From Bryobacteraceae bacterium (GTDB taxonomy: Bacteria > Acidobacteriota > Terriglobia > Bryobacterales > Bryobacteraceae): 53,501 nt of DNA. Made by a program: the position numbers and the translations under genes. The stretch spans positions 1 to 53,501 of the forward strand of contig JANWVO010000042.1 of NCBI GenBank assembly GCA_025056865.1, written 5' to 3'. The notes beneath the pieces are model-generated. The model worked only from the letters and a program-made list of their open reading frames with translations, was not told the DNA's origin and did not search any database. Shown here piece after piece: positions 18,095-26,286 of the stretch. The stretch's first letter is position 1, and every line of letters starts with the position of its first letter.

Positions 18095-19198
18095 GTGCTG
18101 TTCATCATGGCGGGCGGCGGAACGGGCGGGCATGTGGTGCCGTTGCTGGCCGTGGCCGCCGAGCTGCGCGCCATGGGCCATGCCTGCCTTTTTGTCGGCA
18201 CGCGGCACGGCATCGAGAACCGTCTGGTGCCGCAGGCGGGCTTTCCGCTGGAATGGATCGAGGCATGGGGCTTCCAGAGGATGGGGCTTGCCGGGAGGCT
18301 GCGGGCACTGGCGTCGCTGCCGCCGGCCGTGTGGCGGTGCCTGCGGCTGATGCGCCGGGCGCGCCCGGCAGGGCTGTTTTCGATGGGCGGCTATGCCGCC
18401 GCCGCGCCCATGCTGGCTGCCGCGGCGGCGGGGGTGCCGATGGTGCTGATGGAGCCGAACGCGATGCCGGGGCTGGTGAACCGGCGGCTGGCCCGGTTCG
18501 CGGCGCGGGCGCTGGTGAGCTTCGAAGAGGCGCTGCGGTGGTTTCCGCCCGGCCGGGCCGAGCTGTGCGGTTTGCCGGTGCGGCCGGCGTTTTTCGACAT
18601 CCGCTGGCAGCCGCCGCAGGACACGCTGCGGATCCTGGTGGTGGGCGGCAGCCGCGGCTCCCGCGCGCTGAACCGGGCGGTCGCGGAGAGCCTGCCACTG
18701 TTCCGCTCCGCGCCGTTCCGGGCCGAAATCACATGGCAGGCGGGCGCGGCGGAGGCGGAGGCGCGGGAGCGCGAACTGGCCGCATCCGGCGTGCCGGGGC
18801 GCGTTGACGCCTTTCTGGACGACATGCCGGCGGCCTATGCGCGGGCGCACCTGGTGGTGAGCCGCGCGGGCGCCGGGGCGGTGGCCGAGCTGGCGGCCGC
18901 GGGGATGCCGTCGATTCTCGTGCCGTTCCCCTACGCGGCCGACAACCACCAATTCCACAACGCCGACGCGATGCGCCGGGCCGGGGCGGCGGTGCTTCTG
19001 GAGGAAGCGCGGCTGAGCGGGCAGGCGCTGTATGAAGAGGCGGCGCGGCTGGCCGGCAGTCCCGGAGAGCTGGAGCGGATGAGCCGCGCGGCGCGCTCGC
19101 TGGCGCGGCCGGGCGCGGCCCGGCGCGCGGCCGAGGCGCTGGCCGGAGCAGCCCGCAGGCGCGCGGAGGCTTCGTTGACAGGCGGGCGCAGGCCCTGA
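18095..19198 (+). CDS. murG: Lipid II synthase (GlcNAc transferase) MurG
   Basis: The 367-residue GT28 protein has the N-terminal GGGTGGHVVPLLAVA loop and the C-terminal nucleotide-sugar region SRAGAGAVAELAAAGMPSILVPFP. MurG transfers GlcNAc from UDP-GlcNAc to lipid I on the cytoplasmic membrane face. The start codon is GTG at 18095, preceded by GAGGAGG. It is placed between ftsW and murC as in many dcw clusters. Confidence 0.95.
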   Translation: MLFIMAGGGTGGHVVPLLAVAAELRAMGHACLFVGTRHGIENRLVPQAGFPLEWIEAWGFQRMGLAGRLRALASLPPAVWRCLRLMRRARPAGLFSMGGYAAAAPMLAAAAAGVPMVLMEPNAMPGLVNRRLARFAARALVSFEEALRWFPPGRAELCGLPVRPAFFDIRWQPPQDTLRILVVGGSRGSRALNRAVAESLPLFRSAPFRAEITWQAGAAEAEARERELAASGVPGRVDAFLDDMPAAYARAHLVVSRAGAGAVAELAAAGMPSILVPFPYAADNHQFHNADAMRRAGAAVLLEEARLSGQALYEEAARLAGSPGELERMSRAARSLARPGAARRAAEALAGAARRRAEASLTGGRRP

Positions 19199-19214
19199 AC
19201 AATAAAGAGGCGGA

Positions 19215-20627
19215 ATGTTTTTTCGGCCCCAGCCCCTGCATTTCACCGGCATTGGCGGCATCGGCATGAGCGGCCTGGCGCTGCTGTGCCGCGCGCTTGG
19301 CTGCGAGGTGTCGGGCTCGGACCTGCGCGCGACGCCGCTGACGGCGCGGCTGGCCGCGCTCGGCATCCGCGTCATGCAGGGCCACGCGGCGGAAAACGTG
19401 CCTCCGGAGGCGCGCGCGGTGGTTGTGACCTCAGCGGTGCGCGAGGACAATCCGGAGGTTCAGGAGGCGCGCCGCCGCGGGCTGCCGTTGGCCACGCGGG
19501 GCGAGCTGCTGGCGGAGCTGATGCGTCCGGCGCGGGGCGTGGCAGTGGCCGGCAGCCACGGCAAGACGACAACGGCGTCGATGCTGGCCCGCGCGGCGAT
19601 GCACGCGGGGCTTGATCCCACCGTGTACGTGGGCACGCTGGTTCCGTTCCTGGACGGCTGGAACGCGCGGCTGGGCGGGCCGGTCTTCATCGCGGAGACG
19701 GACGAAAGCGATGGCAGCTTTCTGGAGCTCGCGCCCGAGTGCGCCGTGATCACGAACATCGACCGGGAGCATCTCGACTACTGGAAGACATTCGAGGCGG
19801 CGCGGGGCGCGTTCCTGCGCTTTGCCAACCGCGTCTCGCTGTCCGGCGTGGTGGCGCTGTGCGCCGACGATCCGCCCGCGCGGGGGCTGCTGGAAGCGGG
19901 GCTGCGCCGCCGGGCGGTGACCTACGGGCAGCACGCCGAGGCGCGGCTGCGGATCGAGGATCTTCGCCTAGAGGCGGGGGGCAGCCGCTTCCGGCTGCGG
20001 ATGGACGGGACGCCGCTCGGCGGGTTTGCGCTGCGCGTCCCGGGCGCGCACAACGTTCTGAATGCCGCTGCCTGCGCGGCGATCCTGCTGCACCTTGGGG
20101 TGGAAGCCGACCGCGTGCGCGCCGGGCTGGCCGCCTATGAAGGCGCCGGCCGGCGGATGGAGTGGAAGGGAACGGCGGCGGGCGTCGAGGTGATTGACGA
20201 TTACGGGCACCACCCGGCCGAGATCCGCGCCACGCTGGCAGCGCTGCGGCTGCGCAGGCCGCGGCGGCTGGTGGTGCTGTTTCAGCCGCACCGGTACTCG
20301 CGCACGCAGCTACTGTTCGACGAATTCACCAGCGCCTTTGGGGATGCGGACCTGGTCTACGTCACCGACATTTACGCCGCCTCGGAGGCGCCGCTGGAGG
20401 GCGTCACCGGCGAGGCGCTGGCGAAGGCGATCGCCGCGGCCGGCCACGGCGGCTGCCGCTACGCGGGCAGCCTGGCCGAGGCGGTCCGGCTCGTTGCGGG
20501 CGAGCTGCGCGAAGGCGACCTGCTGGTGACGCTGGGCGCAGGCGACGTGACGACAGCAGGGCCGGCAGTGCTTGAAATCCTCCGGGAGGCCAGCCATGGC
20601 TCGCAGGAAAGCGAAGGAAACGCCTGA
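19215..20627 (+). CDS. murC: UDP-MurNAc L-alanine ligase
   Basis: The 470-residue protein begins with HFTGIGGIGMSGLA, the MurC-specific UDP-binding loop, and has the ATP loop VAGSHGKTTTASML near residue 113. YGHHPAEIRATL and FQPHRYSRT are further MurC hallmarks. It adds the first amino acid, L-Ala, to UDP-MurNAc. The 3' end overlaps ftsQ by 32 bases. No murB frame follows or is fused, which differs from clusters with murC-murB. Confidence 0.96.
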   Translation: MFFRPQPLHFTGIGGIGMSGLALLCRALGCEVSGSDLRATPLTARLAALGIRVMQGHAAENVPPEARAVVVTSAVREDNPEVQEARRRGLPLATRGELLAELMRPARGVAVAGSHGKTTTASMLARAAMHAGLDPTVYVGTLVPFLDGWNARLGGPVFIAETDESDGSFLELAPECAVITNIDREHLDYWKTFEAARGAFLRFANRVSLSGVVALCADDPPARGLLEAGLRRRAVTYGQHAEARLRIEDLRLEAGGSRFRLRMDGTPLGGFALRVPGAHNVLNAAACAAILLHLGVEADRVRAGLAAYEGAGRRMEWKGTAAGVEVIDDYGHHPAEIRATLAALRLRRPRRLVVLFQPHRYSRTQLLFDEFTSAFGDADLVYVTDIYAASEAPLEGVTGEALAKAIAAAGHGGCRYAGSLAEAVRLVAGELREGDLLVTLGAGDVTTAGPAVLEILREASHGSQESEGNA

Positions 20628-21456
20628 AGACCCGCAGCGCTCCGCGGCGCTGCGGCGCGCGCTGACGGCTGCGGGATGGAGCATCACGGCCGTGTGCGCG
20701 CTGGCCGCGGCGGCCTTCTTCCTCCTGGAGTGGAACCGGTTTCTTGCCCGCGACCCGCGCTTCCGCCTGCCAGAGGAGGACCGGGCCGGCACGGGCGGCG
20801 TGTTCGTGGAAGGCGTGCGGCACGTGCCGCGGGCCGCCGTGCTGCGGGTGTTCGAGGCCGACCGCGGGCGCGGCATCCACGAAATCGACCTGGAGAAGCG
20901 GCGCGAAGAGCTGCGGCGCATCGACTGGGTGCGGGACGCGGCGGTGCGCCGCGTCTGGCCGGGCACCCTGTTCGTCCGCATCACGGAGCGGGAGCCGGTG
21001 GCCCTCATCCAGGTGCCGGCGGGCATCTCGGGCAGCTTCGGCGAGCCCCTGCGGATGCGGCCGATGCTGATCGATGAAGACGGCGTGCTGCTGCCGATGA
21101 ACGGCGCCGTTTCCGGCTCCCTGCCGCTGCTGCTCGGCGTGCGGCGCGAGCAGGAGGTCGAGCACCGCCGCAGGCTGGTGCGGCTGATGCTGCGGGTGCT
21201 GGAAGAACTCGCGCCGGCGAGGCCGAACATTCCGGAAGTGGACGTCACCGACCCGGAGAACGTCCGCGTCGCGTATCAGACGAAGGACCATCTGGTGGTG
21301 CTGATCCTGGGCAACGAGAAGTATCTGGAGCGGCTGAACGTGTTTCTCAGCCATCTGGAAGGCATTCAGGACCGGCTCTCCCACCGCGCCGTACTGGATC
21401 TGACGACGGAGGGCCGGATTACACTGGTGGGAGTCCCTCCGGAGGAACAACGCTGA
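20596..21456 (+). CDS. ftsQ: Division protein FtsQ/DivIB with POTRA domain
   Basis: The 286-residue protein has a basic cytoplasmic head, one membrane helix at about residues 28-47, then a POTRA-type domain (about 65-135, VFVEGVRHVPRAAV...VRDAAVRRVWPGTLFVRITER). FtsQ links early and late divisome proteins and binds FtsL and FtsB. ATG at 20596 was chosen because GGGAGG lies 6 bases upstream and homology starts there; it overlaps the end of murC by 32 bases. ftsA starts 3 bases after the stop. Confidence 0.92.
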   Translation: MARRKAKETPEDPQRSAALRRALTAAGWSITAVCALAAAAFFLLEWNRFLARDPRFRLPEEDRAGTGGVFVEGVRHVPRAAVLRVFEADRGRGIHEIDLEKRREELRRIDWVRDAAVRRVWPGTLFVRITEREPVALIQVPAGISGSFGEPLRMRPMLIDEDGVLLPMNGAVSGSLPLLLGVRREQEVEHRRRLVRLMLRVLEELAPARPNIPEVDVTDPENVRVAYQTKDHLVVLILGNEKYLERLNVFLSHLEGIQDRLSHRAVLDLTTEGRITLVGVPPEEQR

Positions 21457-21459
21457 CCC

Positions 21460-22659
21460 GTGGCACGCAACATTGAAATCGCCGCAGGACTGGACGTCGG
21501 CAGCAACTGGATCCGTCTGGTCGCCGTGACGGTGGAAGACGGGTTCGTGCATTACCGGGCGCATGCGGCGGCGCTGTCGCGCGGCTGGCACCGCGGGCAG
21601 ATCTCGGATCAGAACGCGCTGGCCGACTGCATCCGGGCCGTTTTCCAGGAGTGTTCGAGGCGGGCGGGGAGCCCGCTGACGAGCGCGGTGGTGGGCGTGG
21701 GCGGCCCGAACGTGCGGTGCCATCAGGGGCGGGGCGTTTACGACTTCGGCCCGCGGCGCGCGATTCAGAAGGAGGATCTGGAGCAGGCAGTGAAGCTGGC
21801 CATGCAGTCGCCGGTAGGCGGCGGGCAGATGCTGCTACAGGCGCTGCCGCAGGATTTCACGGTGGACGGGGGCCCGCCGGTGCCGCATCCGATCGGGGTC
21901 GAGTGCGAGCGGCTGGAGGCGCATGTGCTGCTGGTGACCGTGCCGCGGCAGGAGCACGAGGCTCTGGTGAGCGCGGTGCAGCAGGCGCAGGTGCAGGTGG
22001 AAGAGACCGTTTTCGAGGCGATTGCCGCAGCCTACGCGGCCATCCTGCCCGAGGAGCGCGCCTGCGGCGTCGCGCTGGCCGACATTGGAGCCCACTCGAC
22101 CGGCATCGTTTTCTACGACGGAGATTCGACGCTGTTCGCCGCCGGGCACGGCATTTCGGGGGACCATTTCACGCGGGACATCAGCACGGTGCATGGGGTC
22201 GCGTGGGAGGAGGCGGAAAGGCTGAAGCTGGCCTATGGCTGCGTGCACACGGGGCCGGGCGGCGACAACATCATCATCCAGCTTCCGGCGGACAGCTCGC
22301 GCCCGGGGCGGGAAATCAGCCGGCGGGCGCTGATCGAGACGCTGGAGGCCCGCGCCGGGCAACTGTTCTCGATCATCGAGAGATGCCGCGCCGGCTTCGC
22401 GCGCGCCGTGCATCTGGGAGAGGGGCTGGTGCTGTGCGGCGGCGGCGCGCTGATGGAGGGCATGGTCGAGGAGGCCGAGCGCATTCTGCACTGCCCTGCC
22501 CGGCTGGGGATTGCCCGGGGCATTCTGGAATGGCCCGAGGAGCTGTACTCGCCGGCGTGGACGACGGCGGCGGGGCTGGCGATGTATTCGGCGCGGCTCC
22601 AGGAGCGGCGCGAACGGCGCAGCGGCCCGGGATGGCTGGGGCTGCTTTGGGGAAAATAG
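21460..22659 (+). CDS. ftsA: Division protein FtsA (actin-like FtsZ tether)
   Basis: The 399-residue protein shows actin-fold ATPase motifs: AAGLDVGSNWIRLVAV at the N-terminus, ALADIGAHSTGIVFYDG as phosphate 2 loop, and the LCGGGALMEGM adenosine motif. FtsA polymerises on the membrane, tethers FtsZ and recruits later divisome proteins. The C-terminus ends GWLGLLWGK, an amphipathic membrane-targeting tail. The start is GTG at 21460, preceded by GGAGG inside the ftsQ end. It lies just ahead of ftsZ as usual. Confidence 0.95.
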   Translation: MARNIEIAAGLDVGSNWIRLVAVTVEDGFVHYRAHAAALSRGWHRGQISDQNALADCIRAVFQECSRRAGSPLTSAVVGVGGPNVRCHQGRGVYDFGPRRAIQKEDLEQAVKLAMQSPVGGGQMLLQALPQDFTVDGGPPVPHPIGVECERLEAHVLLVTVPRQEHEALVSAVQQAQVQVEETVFEAIAAAYAAILPEERACGVALADIGAHSTGIVFYDGDSTLFAAGHGISGDHFTRDISTVHGVAWEEAERLKLAYGCVHTGPGGDNIIIQLPADSSRPGREISRRALIETLEARAGQLFSIIERCRAGFARAVHLGEGLVLCGGGALMEGMVEEAERILHCPARLGIARGILEWPEELYSPAWTTAAGLAMYSARLQERRERRSGPGWLGLLWGK

Positions 22660-22706
22660 GGAGGAAGCGGGCGCCACGGGCGGCGCGATGCAGCAGCGAG
22701 GTTGCG

Positions 22707-24023
22707 ATGTCAGAACTGGATTCGCTGAAGTTCGAGATACAGGACGAGCTGAGCGGCGGCACGCGGATCAAGGTCATCGGCGTGGGCGGCGGCGGCTCCA
22801 ACGCGGTGAGCCGGATGATCGACGCGGGCGTGCGGGGCGTTGAGTTTTATGTGATGAACACGGACGCCCAGGCGCTGCGCACTTCGCCAGTGCCGAACAA
22901 GATCGCGCTGGGTTCGCGCATCACGCACGGGCTGGGGGCGGGTTCGGATCCGGAGATCGGCCGCCAGGCGGCGCTCGAGGACACGGACCGGATTCTTGAG
23001 GTGCTGGAAGGCGCGGACATGGTGTTCATTGCCGCGGGCCTTGGCGGCGGGACTGGCACCGGCGCGGCTCCGGTCGTCGCGGCGCTGTCGAAGGAGCTGG
23101 GCGCGCTGACGGTGGCGGTGGTCACCAAGCCGTTCGCCTTCGAGGGGCCGCGCCGGATGAAGCAGGCCGAGCGGGGCCTGGCCGAGCTCCACGGCACGGT
23201 CGACTGCGTCATCTCGATTCCCAACGACCGGCTCATCGACCTCGTGCCGCCGGGCACGTCGTTCTTTGAGGCGTTCCGGCTGGCCGACGATGTGCTGCGG
23301 CAGGGGGTGCAGGGCATCAGCGACATCATCACGACGCCGGGCCTGATCAACCGGGATTTCGCCGACGTCCGGGCGATCATGCTCGGCATGGGCTTCGCCA
23401 TCATGGGCACGGCGAGCGCGCGCGGCCCGAACGCGGCTGTCGAAGCGGCGCGCGGCGCCATCGCCTGCCCGCTGCTGGAAGAGGGCGGGCTGGAAGGCGC
23501 GCGCGCGATTCTGCTCAACATCACCGCGCCGCCCACCCTGAGCCTGCACGAGCTGCACCAGGCCTGCCAGCTCATCCGCGAAGCGACCGGGAACCCGGAG
23601 GTGCAGATCAACTTCGGGCTGGTGCCTGACGCCTCGACGGAAGACGAGGTGCGAATCACGGTCATCGCGACGGGCTTCCAGCGGGAGGGGCTGCCGCAGG
23701 TGGAGCGGCCGGTGGTGAACGTGGCGCGACCGGCGGCACCGCCTGCCCCGAGGACCGCACCCGCGGCTCCGCGGATCATCGAGGCTCCCGCCGCGGCGCG
23801 CGCCGCCGAGCCGGAGCCGGTGGAAGCGGCAGGGCCGGCTCATGAGGCTGCGGCGTTCCCGGAGGAGGTTTTCGAACTCGAGCCGCTCCCTGAAGAGACC
23901 GCGCCGGTGGCGGGTCCTCCCCCGCAGGCCGCCGCGCCCGCCGCTGGGCCGCCGGACGACATCTTTTCGCTCGATGACCTCGAGACGCCCCCGGTGCTCA
24001 AGCGTGAGCGAAAATTGTTCTAG
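22707..24023 (+). CDS. ftsZ: Cell division GTPase FtsZ
   Basis: The 438-residue tubulin homologue has the GTP loop GGGTGTG at residues 113-119, an N-terminal IKVIGVGGGGSNAV motif, and the synergy loop NRDFADVRAIM that completes the GTPase site of the neighbouring subunit. A Pro/Ala/Glu-rich spacer of about 110 residues leads to a conserved-type C-terminal peptide (TPPVLKRERKLF) that would bind FtsA. FtsZ forms the contractile ring. ATG at 22707 is the start; the open frame that continues upstream is the ftsA shadow. Confidence 0.97.
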   Translation: MSELDSLKFEIQDELSGGTRIKVIGVGGGGSNAVSRMIDAGVRGVEFYVMNTDAQALRTSPVPNKIALGSRITHGLGAGSDPEIGRQAALEDTDRILEVLEGADMVFIAAGLGGGTGTGAAPVVAALSKELGALTVAVVTKPFAFEGPRRMKQAERGLAELHGTVDCVISIPNDRLIDLVPPGTSFFEAFRLADDVLRQGVQGISDIITTPGLINRDFADVRAIMLGMGFAIMGTASARGPNAAVEAARGAIACPLLEEGGLEGARAILLNITAPPTLSLHELHQACQLIREATGNPEVQINFGLVPDASTEDEVRITVIATGFQREGLPQVERPVVNVARPAAPPAPRTAPAAPRIIEAPAAARAAEPEPVEAAGPAHEAAAFPEEVFELEPLPEETAPVAGPPPQAAAPAAGPPDDIFSLDDLETPPVLKRERKLF

Positions 24024-24026
24024 CCA

Positions 24027-25358
24027 ATGACTGCACCGGGCACGGCCATCCGGACGGATCCCATGATCCTGCGCGGCGGCAAGCCGCTCGAGGGCGAGGT
24101 GCCGCTGCGCGGGGCCAAGAATGCCCTGCCCAAGATCATGGTGGCGGCGCTGCTGACGGGCGAGAAATGCGTGCTGCGCAACGTGGCGCGCATCGTCGAC
24201 GTCGGCATCACCGCCGAACTGATCCACGCCCTCGGCGGCGAGGTGAGCGAGCCCGAGCCCGGCGTGCTGGAAATCTGCGCGGCCAACCTGAGGCCGATGG
24301 AGCGCTCCGTGCTGCGCGAGTTTTCCGGCAAGAGCCGCATTCCGATCCTCACCTGCGGCCCGCTGCTGGCCCGCTTCGGAGTGGCTCCCGTGCCGTCGCT
24401 GGGCGGCTGCCGGATCGGGTCGCGGCCGGTGGACTTCCATCTGCGGGCGCTTCAGGACCTCGGCGCGACGCTGCATGAGGAGGCCCATGACGCGCACCTG
24501 ACGGCCACGCGGCTCCAGGGCAACAAGATCCGGCTGGAGTATCCAAGCGTGGGCGCCACCGAGCAGGTGATCCTGGCCGCCGTGCGGGCGGAAGGCGTTA
24601 CGGAGCTGTCCAACGCGGCGGTGGAGCCGGAGATCATGGACCTCATCATGGTGCTCCAGAAGATGGGGGCCATCATCAGCGTCGACGTCGACCGCGTGAT
24701 CAAGATCATCGGTGTGAAGGAGCTGCGCGGCTTCGACCACCATGCCATCCCGGACCGCCTGGAGGCCGCATCGTGGGCGTGCGCCGCGGTGGCCACCAAC
24801 GGGCGGATCTACGTGCGCAACGCACAGCAGGCGCCCATGATGACGTTTCTGAACCGCTTCCGGCAGATCGGCGGGGAGTTCCGGGTGGACGAGGGCGGCA
24901 TCGAGTTCTGGCGCGCAGGGTCGAAGCTGCGCTCCACCGCGCTCGAGACGGACGTCTATCCGGGTTTTTCGACCGATTATCAGCAACCCTTTGTGATCGC
25001 GCTGACGCAGGCGGAAGGCGTCTCGATCGTCCACGAGACGGTGTATGAGGACCGCTTCGGCTACGTGGAGGCGCTGCGGCGCATGGGCGCACAGATCCAG
25101 CTTTACCGCGAATGCCTGGGCTCGCTGCACTGCCGCTTCGGCCAGCGCAACTACAAGCATTCGGCGGTGATCGTGGGTCCGACGCCGCTGCGCGGCGCCG
25201 ACATTGAAATCCCGGACCTGCGCGCCGGGTTCAGCTACCTGATCGCCGCGCTGGCCGCCGAAGGCGAATCCCGCATCACCAACACCCGCATCATCGAGCG
25301 CGGCTACGAGAACATCACCGGCAAGCTGCTGGCCCTTGGCGCCGACCTGCGCGGCTGA
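24027..25358 (+). CDS. murA: UDP-GlcNAc 1-carboxyvinyltransferase
   Basis: The 443-residue protein is an EPSP-synthase-fold enzyme with the MurA loop GGC(R)IGSRPVD. Its Cys128 corresponds to the catalytic cysteine attacked by fosfomycin, so the enzyme is predicted to be sensitive. N-terminal PLRGAKNALPKIMVAALL is typical. It transfers enolpyruvate to UDP-GlcNAc as the first committed step of wall synthesis. It starts 3 bases after ftsZ; neither ATG 24027 nor the alternative ATG 24063 has a strong SD. It closes the dcw operon, an uncommon place for murA. Confidence 0.95.
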   Translation: MTAPGTAIRTDPMILRGGKPLEGEVPLRGAKNALPKIMVAALLTGEKCVLRNVARIVDVGITAELIHALGGEVSEPEPGVLEICAANLRPMERSVLREFSGKSRIPILTCGPLLARFGVAPVPSLGGCRIGSRPVDFHLRALQDLGATLHEEAHDAHLTATRLQGNKIRLEYPSVGATEQVILAAVRAEGVTELSNAAVEPEIMDLIMVLQKMGAIISVDVDRVIKIIGVKELRGFDHHAIPDRLEAASWACAAVATNGRIYVRNAQQAPMMTFLNRFRQIGGEFRVDEGGIEFWRAGSKLRSTALETDVYPGFSTDYQQPFVIALTQAEGVSIVHETVYEDRFGYVEALRRMGAQIQLYRECLGSLHCRFGQRNYKHSAVIVGPTPLRGADIEIPDLRAGFSYLIAALAAEGESRITNTRIIERGYENITGKLLALGADLRG

Positions 25359-25374
25359 CTCCGCCCGCGAAAAC

Positions 25375-25416
25375 GGGGACAGACACCCGGCGTGCCGAGG
25401 CGGGGTGTCTGCCCCC
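25375..25416. terminator. REP-like hairpin ending the dcw operon
   Basis: GGGGACAGACACCC (25375-25388) and GGGTGTCTGCCCCC (25403-25416) pair at 13 of 14 positions with one A-C mismatch and a 14-base loop, followed by ATTT. It begins 17 bases after the murA stop and would terminate leftward and rightward transcripts. The GGGGACAGACACC word resembles REP palindromes handled by RAYT transposases. Only one copy is in the window. Confidence 0.6.
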
Positions 25417-25437
25417 ATTTCCTGCCCGCCTTGCGTT

Positions 25438-26016
25438 TCAGGCGACTTTCTTTACCGGGATGCGCTGGGCGGGAGCCGCACGCATGGGCTTCGCGGCGGG
25501 CCCTTCGTCTCCGCCGCCTTTCCACGGGTTCTCGGTCCGTCCGTAGAAATACTCATCGAGCGGGTACAGCGAATAGGGCTGGAGCTCGCGGAAAACACGG
25601 CCGAGTTTCGCCTCAATGCGGTACACCATGTGGAAGAACTGTCCGCGGTCGATCTTCAGTTTCCGCGTGCACAGCCGGGAATCGGCGCCGAGCAGGAAAT
25701 GATAGCGGAACACTTCCCACTCTTCCGGCGTCAGATGCCGGCGGCTGACGAGGTAGAAATCCGCGATGTACTCTTCGTTCTTCATGCCCCAGGTGATCCG
25801 CCGGCCGCCCCGCGGCGAATATTCGAGAGAAACCCGGCTGTAGCGCTTCTCCTGCTCAACGCATTTTCTGAACCGCGCGTAACAGGCGCGGAAAATGCTG
25901 CGGAACACGCATGCGCAGGGAACAAGCCGGCCGCGCGCTTCCCGCAGCCCGAGGCCGCGGCAATGCACGCATTTCACAGAAGCCAGGCCAATGGTTTCGG
26001 AACGGGTCCACTCCAT
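25438..26016 (-). CDS. Unrecognised zinc-knuckle protein with HTH-like C-terminal region
   Basis: I do not recognise a named family. The 192-residue protein has a C16-x2-C19-RGLG...C34-x-C36 cluster (CxxCxGxG and CxC), like one DnaJ-type zinc knuckle. A middle helical region follows (LTPEEWEVFRYHFLLGA, then KLKIDRGQFFHMVYRIEAKLG) that looks like a sigma-region-4 or HTH fold. ATG at 26016 was chosen over upstream starts because GGAAAGG precedes it. It is divergent from an HTH regulator gene across an AT-rich spacer, so a role in DNA binding or in that regulator's circuit is inference. The C-terminus is Lys/Pro-rich. Confidence 0.75.
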   Translation of the reverse strand: MEWTRSETIGLASVKCVHCRGLGLREARGRLVPCACVFRSIFRACYARFRKCVEQEKRYSRVSLEYSPRGGRRITWGMKNEEYIADFYLVSRRHLTPEEWEVFRYHFLLGADSRLCTRKLKIDRGQFFHMVYRIEAKLGRVFRELQPYSLYPLDEYFYGRTENPWKGGGDEGPAAKPMRAAPAQRIPVKKVA

Positions 26017-26186
26017 AATATTGTTTTCCTTTCCTAGATTCGGGCAGCCGGCCTCACCCCGGCCGCCCGGAATTGCCTGCAACCACACTCCGGCCAACGT
26101 AATTTTTCGTCAACTCCCGCCACACGAAAATCTGGCTCGAGGACAGGCTGCAAGCCATGACAGTCGGTAAGTCTATTCTTTTCAAT

Positions 26187-26215
26187 TTGATATCGTAGTC
26201 ACTTCTTCAGTTAAT
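26187..26215 (+). promoter_or_regulatory. Candidate promoter of the HTH regulator gene
   Basis: TTGATA (26187-26192) and GTTAAT (26210-26215) are 17 bases apart in the AT-rich 270-base spacer. Transcription would start near 26222, upstream of the inverted repeat at 26243-26263. An alternative pair, TTGAGT at 26240 and TACCCT at 26263, would place the repeat exactly between the two boxes. Confidence 0.4.
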
Positions 26216-26242
26216 TTCTTTTAATCTGTGGGTGCAACCTTG

Positions 26243-26263
26243 AGTACTAGAGGTACTAGTACT
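26243..26263. promoter_or_regulatory. Inverted repeat, candidate operator
   Basis: AGTACTAG and CTAGTACT form a perfect 8-bp inverted repeat around AGGTA, and the inner GTACTAGTAC (26253-26262) is itself a perfect 10-bp palindrome. It lies 10 bases upstream of the AAGGAGA ribosome binding site of the HTH gene, a position suited to autoregulation. Binding is inference. Confidence 0.5.
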
Positions 26264-26286
26264 ACCCTATTTCAAGGAGAAATCAC

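Noticed and set aside
22710-25418. 902-codon open frame on the minus strand opposite ftsZ and murA
   Set aside because: Shadow of two clear genes; no domain signature.
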